Made by a program: the position numbers and the translations under genes
NCBI RefSeq assembly: GCF_000283155.1
Contig: NW_004454181.1
Location: 28,459,764 to 28,523,763 of the forward strand
Direction of reading: 5' to 3'
DNA length: 64,000 nt
Origin: Ceratotherium simum simum
Lineage: Eukaryota; Chordata; Mammalia; Perissodactyla; Rhinocerotidae
Notes under the pieces: generated by a model
What the model saw: the letters and a program-made list of their open reading frames with translations, nothing else
The model's database searches: none
What the model was told of the DNA's origin: nothing
Shown: piece after piece, positions 54,521 through 64,000 of the stretch
Numbering within the stretch: position 1 is the first letter of the stretch
How the letters are laid out: every line of letters begins with the position of its first letter

Positions 54521-54755
54521 TTTTTTTTTTTTGTGAGGAAGATCAGCCCTGAGATAACATCCATGTCAATCCTCCTCTTTTTGCTGAGGAAGACTGGCCC
54601 TGGGCTAATATCTATGCCTGTCTTCCTCCACTTTGTATGGGATACCGCAACAGCATGGTCTGACAAGCAGTGCATCGGTGCGCGCCCAGGATCTGAACCC
54701 GGGCCGCCAGCAGCAGCGTGCGTGCACTTAACCGCTACGCCACGGGGCCAGCCCC
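54521..54755 (-). mobile_element. ERE SINE, minus orientation
   Basis: The head is at the right end (GGCCCCGTGGCG on the minus strand) and the poly-A at the left. Target-site duplication CATCCTGGAATTCTT at 54506-54520 and 54756-54770. It forms an inverted pair with the element at 54227. Confidence 0.88.
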
Positions 54756-54814
54756 CATCCTGGAATTCTTATTATGTACCAACGGCTATGTTTAGCTCTT
54801 TGCAAAAATGATAG

Positions 54815-54985
54815 GATTCAAGCTCACAGCAATTCAATGAGGTAGGTATTATAATTATCCTTATTGTATAAATGAGGGAACTGAGGCCCAGAAAATTAAA
54901 ATTATTTCTCCTAGTCACACAGTAACAAAAGCTGAGAACCAACAGAATTCGGTCTGCCTCTAAAGCCAGTACACTAGAACACTAT
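54815..54985. mobile_element. MIR-type repeat fragment
   Basis: GAGGTAGGTATTATAATTAT, then AGGGAACTGAGGCCCAGAAA and CTAGTCACACAGTAACAAAA. Similar fragments are at 9420-9590, 12470-12640, 14330-14510, 46260-46400, 56200-56350 and 59040-59230. Confidence 0.65.
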
Positions 54986-56349
54986 GCTCTATTGACTCCA
55001 TTTAATAATGGTTTGAATCTAAAATTCTCTCAATAAAACCAGCTTTGACACTTAAAGAGGTAAATACTCAGCTACGCAACATATCTCCAATGATTCTAGA
55101 TAAATGATTCTGAATCATATCTTTTACATATTAAAAGATTTATGAAAGAGCTTCTGATTTTGAGATAGAAAAATTTATCCCAACTTTGAGGTTGCATAAA
55201 AGTAGTAATTAACACATGTTGTGAATGACCATTTCTCTAATCAAGCCAAGTGTTTTTGGAAAAAAAATCTGATTTTTCCTTCAGTTCTTAGTCTGTACAA
55301 TCTAACATAGTGTTCTCTTCAAGGTTTTGAATCAGAATAATAATCAGGTTTGATGATTGCCCTTTTGGAGTAAGAATGGAGTACAGGAAAAAGGACCTTG
55401 GACTGAGAAGATGATTACCATAACGAGGGATTAGTTTAGTAAATGATGCCAGGCCATATTCAGTGCTCAACAAATATGGAATGGACAAATAAATGATATA
55501 TTTTTAAATTCTTAAAATCTTGTGTCAGTCATATATGATAAGTTGAGTCAATGTTGATTTCTACTCAATAAAGTAAGAATATTCGATTGACTCAACTAGG
55601 TCAAGAATGGGCTGTTTTTTTGAAAAGAGAGTTTTTGCATCAAAGCAGAAGCTAGATGATGATCACTTCTCTGGGATCTCATAGGAAGCTTTCTTTTATA
55701 GTTAGGAAGTTGAATTAGATGAGCTTTATGGTCCACACCAACTCTGAGATTACGTGATTCAGCGATTCCTTGATGGAGAGAGAAAAATGCATTAAAATAA
55801 AAACAAAAACAAAACAGATTTGCTCATCTTTGTGATGAAAGAACCTTGGAATTCCCTGGACACAGGTTCTCAGTTGAAATTTCTAAAGATAAATGAATGT
55901 TCTGGGACCAAGAGGGACTATTGGTCCCATGATGCCGAAAGTGGCCAAGGGCAGTAAGGTGGAGTCAAGAGAAGTGACCTGTTATTATCAGCCTAGCCCA
56001 TTTGAGCCTTGCATTATGTCCTGGCCAGATGTGTCATCTCTATTAAGAAAGGCTACTTCCCAGAACAGGACCCTAGAACAGGTTTAAATGACTCAATGAA
56101 TCATGGGAAAGATTTCCTTGTGAAAGATGATTACATGATATGACCCAAATTAATGCATTTGGATGGTCATAAACAATTCTTAGTGCTTTTATGTATATTA
56201 TATTATTTGATTCACATGTAAGTCTGAGTTGGGTAGTACCATCATCTCTAGTTTATAGAGGAGGAAACTGGGTCTTAGAGAAGTTAATAACTTGCCTAAG
56301 ATACCAGAACTAGTAAATGTCTGAAACAAGTCTTCAAGACAGGTTCCTG

Positions 56350-57510
56350 GGTTCAGTACTCACTTTCTGCAATAGCATCATTTTCATCTGAGGCTGATGC
56401 AGTGATCAGTATGGCTATCAGCACCAACTGTCTTGGCCCTTTACTCAGAGTCCTCATCAACTGGAAGCCTGCCAGCTCTGGTTCCAGACTACACACAAAG
56501 CAGAGGAATCCATTCACTGATCTTGACTGACAAGTCTTAACCAGTGATCCATGCTCTACAGAGAATGGCTTTCTTAAAAGCCCCCAATTTTGTGGTGCAG
56601 GTGGAGCTAGTGAGAGAGCTAGCTGAATATCTACTGGGAATACCCCTAGTCTCTGTGGGAAGCTGCTTATTAAAGTTTCCTAAGGGGAAGATCACTGGTG
56701 TCCTCAAGCACAGGAATGAGGGTCCATGTGGGTATCTTTTTTTTTTTTATGGTAAGTAACATTGGCCCTGAGCTGACACCTGTTGCCAATCTTCCTCTTT
56801 TTGCTTGAGAAAGAGTGGCCCTGAACTAACATCTTGTGCCCATCTTCCTCTATTTTGTATGTGGGATGCTGCCACAACATGGCTTGATGAATGGCGTAGG
56901 TCCACACCCAGGATCCAAACCTGCGAACCCTGGGCCACCGAAGCGGAATGTGCCAAACTTAACCACTGCACCACCAGGCCAGCCCCTCATGTGGGTATCT
57001 TAAGAATCCAATGGTGCAGAAGCTGCACTGACCCTGATGTTTTGGCCATGAATGTTTTGTCGCCAAACAGGGTTAACCCTAAGAAGCCAAGTACAGTTTG
57101 ACGGATCAAGAGCTAGAGACCTCCACTGCCTTCAGTGTAAAGGGACAGTCTTGGCTGGTGATATCATCAACTGCACTGCCATTGTCCAAAGGAAGGGCAG
57201 CATTTGCACTTCTCTCTGTGCCAAATGTTAGGAAGTAACTTACTTATCTTGAATCAAGATTTCAACAAAACATTCTTCATTTACGGTGTTTGCTAAATAG
57301 TACAAGGACTCTTGACTATGTAAAACAACAATTTCAGAGAGCCATTCCGTGGCTCTGTGACAAGACCACTGGCAACTCCTCTTGCCTTTTGAGTTCATGA
57401 GCTAGAAGGCATTCTCTATAACACCAGTGGACATAGTGCATGGCCTGAAAAGTCTGTGTGACAGAGAACTCACATTATCTCCCCGTAAATGAATAAAGAC
57501 AGCCAGTATC
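56350..57510. other. Unclassified block split by a SINE
   Basis: A balanced-composition stretch ending near an AATAAAGACAG (57490). It carries several short open pieces on the plus strand on both sides of the SINE. It may be a decayed retrocopy or an old repeat; I could not match it to a gene. I saw no counterpart in the left duplication copy, which would fit a later insertion. Confidence 0.3.
56739..56987 (-). mobile_element. ERE SINE inside an unclassified block
   Basis: Minus-strand ERE with diverged head and GAGCTGACACCTGTTGCC tail unit. Target-site duplication CATGTGGGTATCTT at 56725-56738 and 56988-57001. It splits a stretch (about 56.4-57.5 kb) that I could not classify. Confidence 0.85.
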
Positions 57511-59264
57511 TAGTTGAGCTGCTCTGGGGATTGGGAATATGATGTTGCCTCAGACACACGGTATAGCAATGTTTAAGAGCTTGAGTGCTAGAGTCAAACA
57601 GAGCTCTTGTCAATCATAACTCTGCCATTTCCTTTTCATTTTGGACAGCATATGTGTCATCACTAAACTTTATTTTGCTTAAGTGAGAAAAAAGTAGATT
57701 CATTCATTAACTTACTACTCTTTTTTTTTTTTTTTTTGAGCTTCTATCATGCTCCAGAATTAAATTAAGTGCTGTTTACCATGGTGAATATTATAAACAC
57801 CCTCATTTATATTTCTACAAATTTATTATTAGAATTGTTTTGTGAATTAAATGAGATCCTGATGTAAAGCATTTATTATAGGACCTGGTCCAAGGTTTTC
57901 TTCAACTAATATTAGTAAACTCAGGAGGTACACAAGAACTACCTTAAAAACACCGAAAGAGTTCTTAATTAGACTTGTTCTCTGTGGCTCCCAGGACTAT
58001 ATTTAGGACAAATGAGGGGGTAAATAATATGGGGTAAAGCTAAGCTTGATAAAACTAAGAAATTTGGATAGTAAGAGTTCCCCCTTAATGACTGCCTCAG
58101 GAAGGAGCAAGTGCCTTCTCTCTCCAAGGGTCCGAGAGGAAGCTGCATACACATATATAAAGTTTAAATAATGACAACACCACCACGAATGATCATATGT
58201 CTCTCATGCAGTTTAAGAAATAGCACAAGCTGTACCTTTGAAACCTTTTTTATTACCCTTTCCTAACTCCTGTTCTTTACTGCTATTCAGGCTGCCAGCT
58301 CCCATCTAATTCTACCCATCTCCCTCTCCTCCAGCAAAGACACTTATGCAACCACAGACCCTAGAAACACTTCTCCATCTGTGGAGGAATTACGGTGGTT
58401 CTCCCATTCTCTGCCATTTGCTAAATAATACTGGTCCCTTTTGTTATTTCCAGGCAACGCAGAATTTAGTGTGGGACTCTTAATGCCCTTAGGGTGTTGA
58501 ATACACGGCTTTCAATACGTTCAACCTAAGTCTGTTTTGATGGTTTTTATCCTGACAGTTTAAAAATTACATATAAATGGCAGGTACTGCCTACTATATG
58601 TCAGGCAGTGGAGAAACAAATAAACAAATATCCCTTTTAGACACAAAGATGAACAGGATCCAATCCGCTGCTCTCAGGGTACTCAAAACCAGAAGATATT
58701 TTTTCTCTCTCTTTTTTTTTTTTTTACCAAAATTGAGGATAACCTAAAAAAAATCTTTCCAAAGTCCTTGATGGGAGGTTGTGTATTTTCCTTTCATTGC
58801 ACTCAACTACTTTGCTGACTTCTGTGGCTGTAACAGCAATGATTTGCTCTAACAGAGCAAATGAACTGAGGTTCACTATGAACAGAGGTTCATAGTGCTG
58901 TCTCTCAGAACTGGGTTAGGCAGGGGTCAGGCAGGGATCACAGGGTGGGGTTGGGGAGAAGGCAGTGAGGGGCCAGAACCTAAAATAGAACCACCCATTG
59001 TGCTTAGGAGACAAACTTAGGACAACCACAGATTTTTGTTGTGAAATCATTCATTTATTGTTTGCTAACTATGTGCCAAGCACAATATTATATACTGTAT
59101 GTACATTGGCTAATGCCAGTCTGTTAGGAATTGCTGTTGCCCCATTTTGAAATTCGGGAACTGAACTCAGAGGTTAAACCATTAACTCAAGGTTACTCAG
59201 AGGTGGCAAATCTAGATTTGACCTCAGGGCTCTCTATCTCCAAAGTCTCCTATTTTTTTTTCTT

Positions 59265-59645
59265 TAATTTCCTTAGGTTTTTTTTTTTTTTTTCCTGCAT
59301 TTAAAAAAATTGAGGGGCCAGCCTCATGGCCTAGTGGTTAATTTCAGCTTGCTCTGCTTTGATGGCCTGAGGTTCAGTTCCCAGGGGCAGACCTATACCA
59401 CTCGTCCATAGCCATGCTGTACTGGCGACCCACATACAAAATAGAGGAAAATTGGCACAAATGTTAGCTCAGGGCGAATCTTCCTCAGCAAAATAAAAAT
59501 GAAAAATAGAAAAATAAAAAAATTGAGATATAATTGGCATGTAACATTATATTAGTTTCATACGTACAACACAATGATTCCATATTTGTATTTATTGCGA
59601 AACGATCACTATCTTAAACCATTATATTCTATAAGCTTCACAAAT
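59265..59645 (-). mobile_element. L1 3' end fragment interrupted by a SINE
   Basis: AAAATTGAGATATAATTGGC with the T-run at 59279-59293 is an L1 3' tail in reverse. The SINE at 59315-59515 sits inside it, so the L1 is the older insertion. Confidence 0.65.
59315..59515 (+). mobile_element. ERE SINE, short and diverged
   Basis: Starts GGGCCAGCCTCATGGCCTAG, and ends in an AAAATAAAAA tail. Target-site duplication AAAAAAATTGAG at 59303-59314 and 59516-59527. It interrupts an L1 3' end. Confidence 0.85.
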
Positions 59646-61276
59646 AACTTCAGTCTGATAGGGAGGCTGTTAATATCTAAAGAGTGTGGCAGGAAACAGA
59701 TGGTAGTTTAGGCAGTCTATGGGCCTCATAGATAAACAAGAAATAACTAGAGCCCAGACAGGTTGCCAAAACAGAGCTAGGGTGACCAGGGAGGTGAGCA
59801 CCACAACAGAAGTCAGCTAACACTTTTGGACATCTGCCTCTGGACTCTATTTCTAGAGGTAAAGTGGAGAGGAGGAAAAAAGCAAGGGGCACACCTAGAA
59901 ATGCAAAGAACCAGACGGTCGGGCTGCTGGGTAGATTACACGGGTATAGGCCTCAGAATCCACTGTGGTCAGAATCGGGGTCTCACGCATGCGTAATGAG
60001 ATTCAGGAACTGGGCGCAAGGAGAATGAAACCCGAAAGCCTGGCTTACTCTTTGGTGAGTCACGCAGGGCTTGGCTGGCACTGTCCTTAGTTGTTTTAAC
60101 CTGGGAGCCTATTTTTGAGCATTAAATGCTTCACGTCCCAGGAAACAAGAGAGTAGGACTCTGGCAACTGGGAATGATTGGATAGTTTCCTGAACTCTCC
60201 AGAAGCATCTTTGGGAACTCCAGTAGTTATTTTCCAATGTTTAAGCTGGCACTCTTAAAAAACTTAATTTTATATTGACTCAGCCTTCCTTAAGAAACTC
60301 TGAACAGTTTTCAGGATGTGTGCATGCGGATGTTTGGTTACGGCATGTACATTTAGAGATCTGGCTTCCATTTCCTTGGTCTGAACTCTTATTATGGTTA
60401 ATTAAAATTCCAGAGTCAATCCTTCAGCTTGACTTTGATTTCTGAGAGAGACATGAGTTACCTGTTCCAGAAGGACCAGTTTACTGAATGTAGTAAGGCC
60501 TGCTTTGCTTAAATATGAGGCAGAACCAATTAAAAATGAAACAGAGTGAGATTTCCTATAATTTGAGTAGGCTTCACTTCTAGCAACAGGTTTTGGCAAC
60601 GTATTTAATTGTTTTTATTTTATTTATGCATCTTTAAAATTTTATGGAAATTTTATTCTCATGTTACAAATGACAAAGATTTGCAAGAGATGACTGTAGA
60701 GGACAGGACTATAATGAGGGGTTTTAGACTGTGGGTGTGCAAGGTAACTGCCATCTAGGTCACTCTCCACAATCTCTAGAAAGGCATTCATTGCTCTCTC
60801 TTATTTGTGTGTCTGTGGATTCTTTTTATGGGAACTTGAGGCAACAGTTCGGAGTTCGGGTTGTCACAGAATGCAAACAGAGTGCTCTACATTAGAATGC
60901 TGTACAGTCTAATGCCTGAGCCAGATCAGGAGTTGACCTCTGACTGGGGGGTTATCTGGGGTAAAACACCATAGTTTCCATGCTTACTTGTTGATAGAAG
61001 TCAAATTTAATTCATTTTAATTTAATTTAGTTAATTTATAAAGCATTAACTGAACACCCTCTTTATATTTTCACTTTTCAGGACTAAGTATTGCACAGGG
61101 GTGTTTTCCTAGCCTGAGAGAGAAGGAGGCATGAGTTTCAGGACCTTTGAGTTCCTGGTTCCCACTAGTGGTCTTAATTGGTCCCTTTCCTCCGAGGATG
61201 AGGCCTTAAGATGTTCTATTAGACATCACACAAATCTAGAAGACTCAACTCTTAAACAAAAACAGTCAGACATATA

Positions 61277-61302
61277 TTTATTTCACTTAGGTCTACTTTA
61301 TT
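61277..61302 (-). terminator. Candidate SPINK9 polyadenylation signals
   Basis: Two AATAAA hexamers on the minus strand (61302-61297 and 61282-61277), about 105 and 125 bases after the SPINK9 stop. The distance suits a short SPINK 3'UTR. The cleavage site is not defined. Confidence 0.5.
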
Positions 61303-61406
61303 CTACGAAGAAGTCAAGACATCATGGTGACAAGATGAGGCAATGTGGCATAGATTATACGGGATAAAAAAATGTGTCTTTTGTGAATTGGAATCATAAG
61401 ATAGAC

Positions 61407-61452
61407 TCAACACTCTCCAAAATGTACAAATTTAAGTTTGTGGTCAGTTTTC
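61407..61452 (-). CDS. SPINK9: SPINK9 last coding exon (sixth cysteine and stop)
   Basis: 46 nt: one base completes a Val codon, then KTDHKLKFVHFGEC and TGA (61409-61407). The human end is KKTDGTLKFVHFGKC. A pyrimidine-rich acceptor CTCTCCCCAG precedes it. The intron to the Kazal exon is 1078 bp. Confidence 0.92.
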
Positions 61453-62658
61453 CTGGGGAGAGAAAATGACAACAGATGAGAATAGCTGAGGCCATAGGCG
61501 TTTCATTAGCATTCACACTTCACCAAAGAACCTAAAAAAGGTACCCAAGTCTCTCCACTTACTGATGTTTCTATAAGAAGTGACTACAATTTAGGAATAT
61601 TTTAGCAACTGGTGCTGATTACATAAGTATGATGCTCAAAATATATCACAGTTTATATGCCTGAGAACATATTTTCACGGAATTTTTTTATTTAAAGGAG
61701 ACACACATTTAGAAGCCTGTTTTCAGAAAAGATTGTAATTTTTTTCTTATTAAACAAGAACCAGAACAATATGCCGTATATACTAGATGCTTGTTTTCAT
61801 TCATGTGTGTTTTGTAAATACTTAAAAGGAACTGTATGTTTCTGTGTATTCTGGTACATCAGTCATCATTTAATATTTTTTGAGCTGATGCTACTATAAC
61901 TTGCAGATGATTACTTTGTAACCTTTAAACTACTTTTGGCTATTTGATTTTCCAAATTTAATTTTTGTTATAGCTCCAACATCTATTGTGTTGAGAAATA
62001 ATATTCTGAAACAGAACAAGTTCTTGAGGTTGTTCAGATATAGTCCCCTTTTATACCAATCGTTAGGGGGCTCTAAGATTTCCAAACGTAGTTGTTGAAG
62101 CTGAACAATGAACACGGCTCATTCTAACGGACGTGGACTGGCCTGCCTATGAGGAGGGATGTTCCTTATCTCTGGAAATAAACATGCATAGACTGTGAAG
62201 TGACTTGGTGACTTTTTTGTCAAGGGAGTGTAAGCAATAGATTAGTAAGTAGAAGTTGCACTAGATGACCCTTAAGTTTCCTTCCAACTTAGAGATTCTA
62301 GGATTCTCTGATTCACTATTACTGCCAGAACATGTAGGGATACAGTGACACTAGGGACTCCCAAATCTTATAAATTGTGAGAATTCTATTCATTAGAGTC
62401 AATGGGAGATGATTCCTATACTCCTTATGCCCTAAACTACTTCTTCTAATTGAGGTACATTTGTCTTAACACATTAATTTTTACACTTTAAATATAGAAA
62501 AGAAAAATATTTCAATACTTCAATACTTACACAACTTCAGAACAAAAGACACAATCATTGCCATAAGTGTGGCCATCAGAACCACAAATTGGGGCATATA
62601 GTAGATAACACATTCTCTCTTCTCCTGGCGGTAACTTTTTAAACCCACTGCAATCAAC
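61407..62658 (-). CDS. SPINK9: SPINK9, two 3' exons with a complete Kazal domain (5' exons not found)
   Basis: A Kazal-type serine-protease inhibitor, secreted; in humans it inhibits kallikrein 5 in skin. Exon A, 62658-62531, has acceptor GTTTTCAG|GTT and donor GTTGT|GTAAGT. Exon B, 61452-61407, has acceptor CCCCAG|G and stop TGA. Joined they read VDCSGFKKLPPGEERMC, then YLLYAPICGSDGHTYGND, CVFCSEV, and VKTDHKLKFVHFGEC: 57 residues with all six Kazal cysteines (3, 17, 25, 36, 39, 57) and the CGSDG-TY-N signature. KKLPPG and KFVHFG match human SPINK9 better than SPINK6, 7 or 13. The P1 residue (second after Cys2) is Leu instead of the human His. The signal-peptide exon, and probably a small exon 2, are missing; they most likely lie beyond 64000. 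Synteny with FBXO38 supports the call. Confidence 0.92.
62531..62658 (-). CDS. SPINK9: SPINK9 Kazal exon (first five cysteines and reactive site)
   Basis: 128 nt, starting in phase 0 with GTT GAT TGC and ending in phase 2, the usual phase for the SPINK Kazal exon. It holds the reactive-site loop C-Y-L-L-Y-A-P-I-C. By Kazal numbering P2 is Tyr, P1 Leu and P1' Leu; the human loop is C-H-H-M-Y-D-P-I-C. No stop codon is present. Confidence 0.93.
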
Positions 62659-62840
62659 CTGAAAACACATATCAAAAACCTTCAATTTCTTCTATCAAAT
62701 CTTTATTCCCAGGATATAGGAATTTCCAAGGAAGTTCAGAGGGATTTCAATGCATATATTTCTTATTCCAATTGTCCTCAAACCCTCTTGAGATATATCC
62801 AGTATAAAGATCTTTTGTTATATCAGACATAAAATCATGA

Positions 62841-63243
62841 ACAAGCCCTGGTGATCTAGTGGTTAAGATTCAGCACCCTCACCGCCACAGCCCAGGGTTC
62901 ATTTCCTAGTCAGGGAACCACCCACCTGTCTGTTGGTTGTCACACTGTGGCAGCTGCATGTTGCTGTGATGCTGGAAGCTATGCCGCCAGTATTTCAAAT
63001 GCCAGCGGAGTCACTATGGTGGATAGGTGTCAGTGGAGCGTCCAGACTAAGACAGCTTAGGAAGAAGGACCTAGCCACCCACTTCTGAAAAAACTGCTGT
63101 GAAAACCCTATGAATAGCAGCGGAGCACTGTCTGATACAGCACTGGAAGATGAGAGGATGGTGCAAAAAGGCTGGCTAGGGTTCCACTTGGCTCTACACA
63201 GGGTTGCTAGGAGTCAGAATCAACTCAATGGCACTAACAACAA
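62841..63243 (+). mobile_element. Long-form tRNA-derived SINE, second copy
   Basis: Full-length relative of the element at 20280, with a 12-bp target-site duplication ATAAAATCATGA (62829-62840 and 63244-63255). It inserted between the SPINK9 Kazal exon and the candidate upstream exon at 63319. Confidence 0.87.
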
Positions 63244-63255
63244 ATAAAATCATGA

Positions 63256-64000
63256 GTGATAAACTTCCTTATGGTAGCTGGTAACCCAATCATGATTTAT
63301 TTAAAAATAGAATCTTACCGCTCTACTGGTTGATGCATCTGTTGTCAACACACACAACATATTCATAAGTGCCACCATCCTCATGGGAGCACACAGAAGT
63401 GTAATCAGTTTTCTACATGCCCTGCTATTCCTTTCATTTAAAAAACTCTATCTGAAGGCAAGTGTGAGATGCATTATAGGGATAATTACTATAGTTTCAA
63501 GAACTAGGATATCACTGGCAACTTTTACCATTAATGGTCGGTAACAAATTACTTATACACTTCACCAGCACATAGACTGACTAATGTATCTTAACATTGT
63601 AGTTGAGAACCACTCTTCTAAATTCCTGGAGCAAAACAAGCAAGTTGACGAGCTGCCTGTGGGAGCAAGTACACAATTGCCAGGAAAGAATTTTCTGGGT
63701 TTTTAGTCTATGAGTAAATTGAAGAGTGTGGACAGTAAAGTCAAAGACTTCGGAATTCAAATCCTGACTGTATCATCCTGACATTATTTTACCTCTCTAA
63801 GTCTTGCTTCCTTTATTTAAAAAATGAAGGTGATAATAACTACATTGTCAGGTTAAAGTGAAAAATATATAACTGACAAGCTATCTGTAAAATACTTAGC
63901 ACTACATGGCATGGAAAATACTGAATAAATAATAACTATTATTTTGATCCCTTGGCTTCACTTCCAGGCCTACACAAACTTTGGCTCTGTATAGAGGACT
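63256..64000. other. Upstream side of SPINK9
   Basis: Contains a candidate first exon on the minus strand (63384-63319) discussed under findings, and a MIR-like fragment at about 63710-63945. Otherwise nothing recognised. Confidence 0.4.

Larger units (their letters stand above)
45415..56100. repeat. Left copy and boundary of an old tandem duplication around SPINK9 (unit about 10.1-10.6 kb)
   Basis: Collinear resemblances: 45.83-45.90 with 55.94-56.01 kb (both read close to CCAAGGGCAG-AAGGTGGAGTC); 45.42-45.60 with 55.61-55.78; 50.68-50.75 with 61.10-61.18; 51.00-51.11 with 61.42-61.54; 51.34-51.41 with 61.76-61.83; and the Kazal exon with its pseudo-exon. The offset grows from 10.1 to 10.6 kb because of insertions and deletions. 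Copies are diverged by eye to the level of old neutral sequence. Outer limits are not defined. Confidence 0.65.

Noticed and set aside
61489..61530. A minus-strand segment after an AG at about 61541 ending in a Cys and stop, first thought to be the last SPINK9 exon
   Set aside because: The segment at 61452-61407 matches KTDGTLKFVHFGKC of human SPINK9 clearly and has the correct phase; this one does not.

Overview
This is mammalian nuclear DNA: AT-rich, with split genes, one CpG island and dense interspersed repeats. Eight tRNA-derived SINEs with intact target-site duplications belong to the ERE group of odd-toed ungulates. Their sequence, as I remember the consensus forms, looks more like a rhinoceros or tapir version than the common horse ERE1. 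The order is therefore Perissodactyla (fairly sure); the family is a guess. The two genes match the human chromosome 5q32 neighbourhood, where FBXO38 lies beside the SPINK cluster.

Left part (1-24.4 kb): the 5' half of FBXO38, on the minus strand. Seven coding exons (codons 1-320) lie between 15286 and 960, every junction has a canonical GT/AG site, and the reading frame is continuous across all joins. The gene runs off the left edge. A non-coding first exon ends at 24066 inside a TATA-less CpG-island promoter (about 23.75-24.38 kb) with YY1-like, ETS-like and E-box motifs. The introns hold L1, L2, MIR and DNA-transposon relics, a long-form SINE, microsatellites and one CpG-rich perfect inverted repeat.

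Middle part (24.4-61.4 kb): intergenic. I found no protein gene. It is filled with L1, L2 and MIR fragments, a solitary endogenous-retrovirus LTR, hAT transposon fossils and six short-form SINEs. Two stretches about 10 kb apart (45.4-52.1 and 55.6-62.7 kb) resemble each other in the same order. They are an old tandem duplication of the SPINK9 locus. The left copy holds a decayed Kazal gene (about 50.98-52.07 kb).

Right part (61.2-64 kb): the last two coding exons of SPINK9 on the minus strand. They encode a complete six-cysteine Kazal domain. The residue at the inhibitory P1 position reads Leu, where human SPINK9 has His. The signal-peptide exon is probably off the right edge, although one in-frame candidate lies inside.

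The two genes do unrelated jobs: FBXO38 is a substrate receptor of an SCF ubiquitin ligase, and SPINK9 is a secreted skin serine-protease inhibitor. Nothing seen here links their functions. The most interesting observations are the changed SPINK9 reactive site and the tandem SPINK9 pseudogene.
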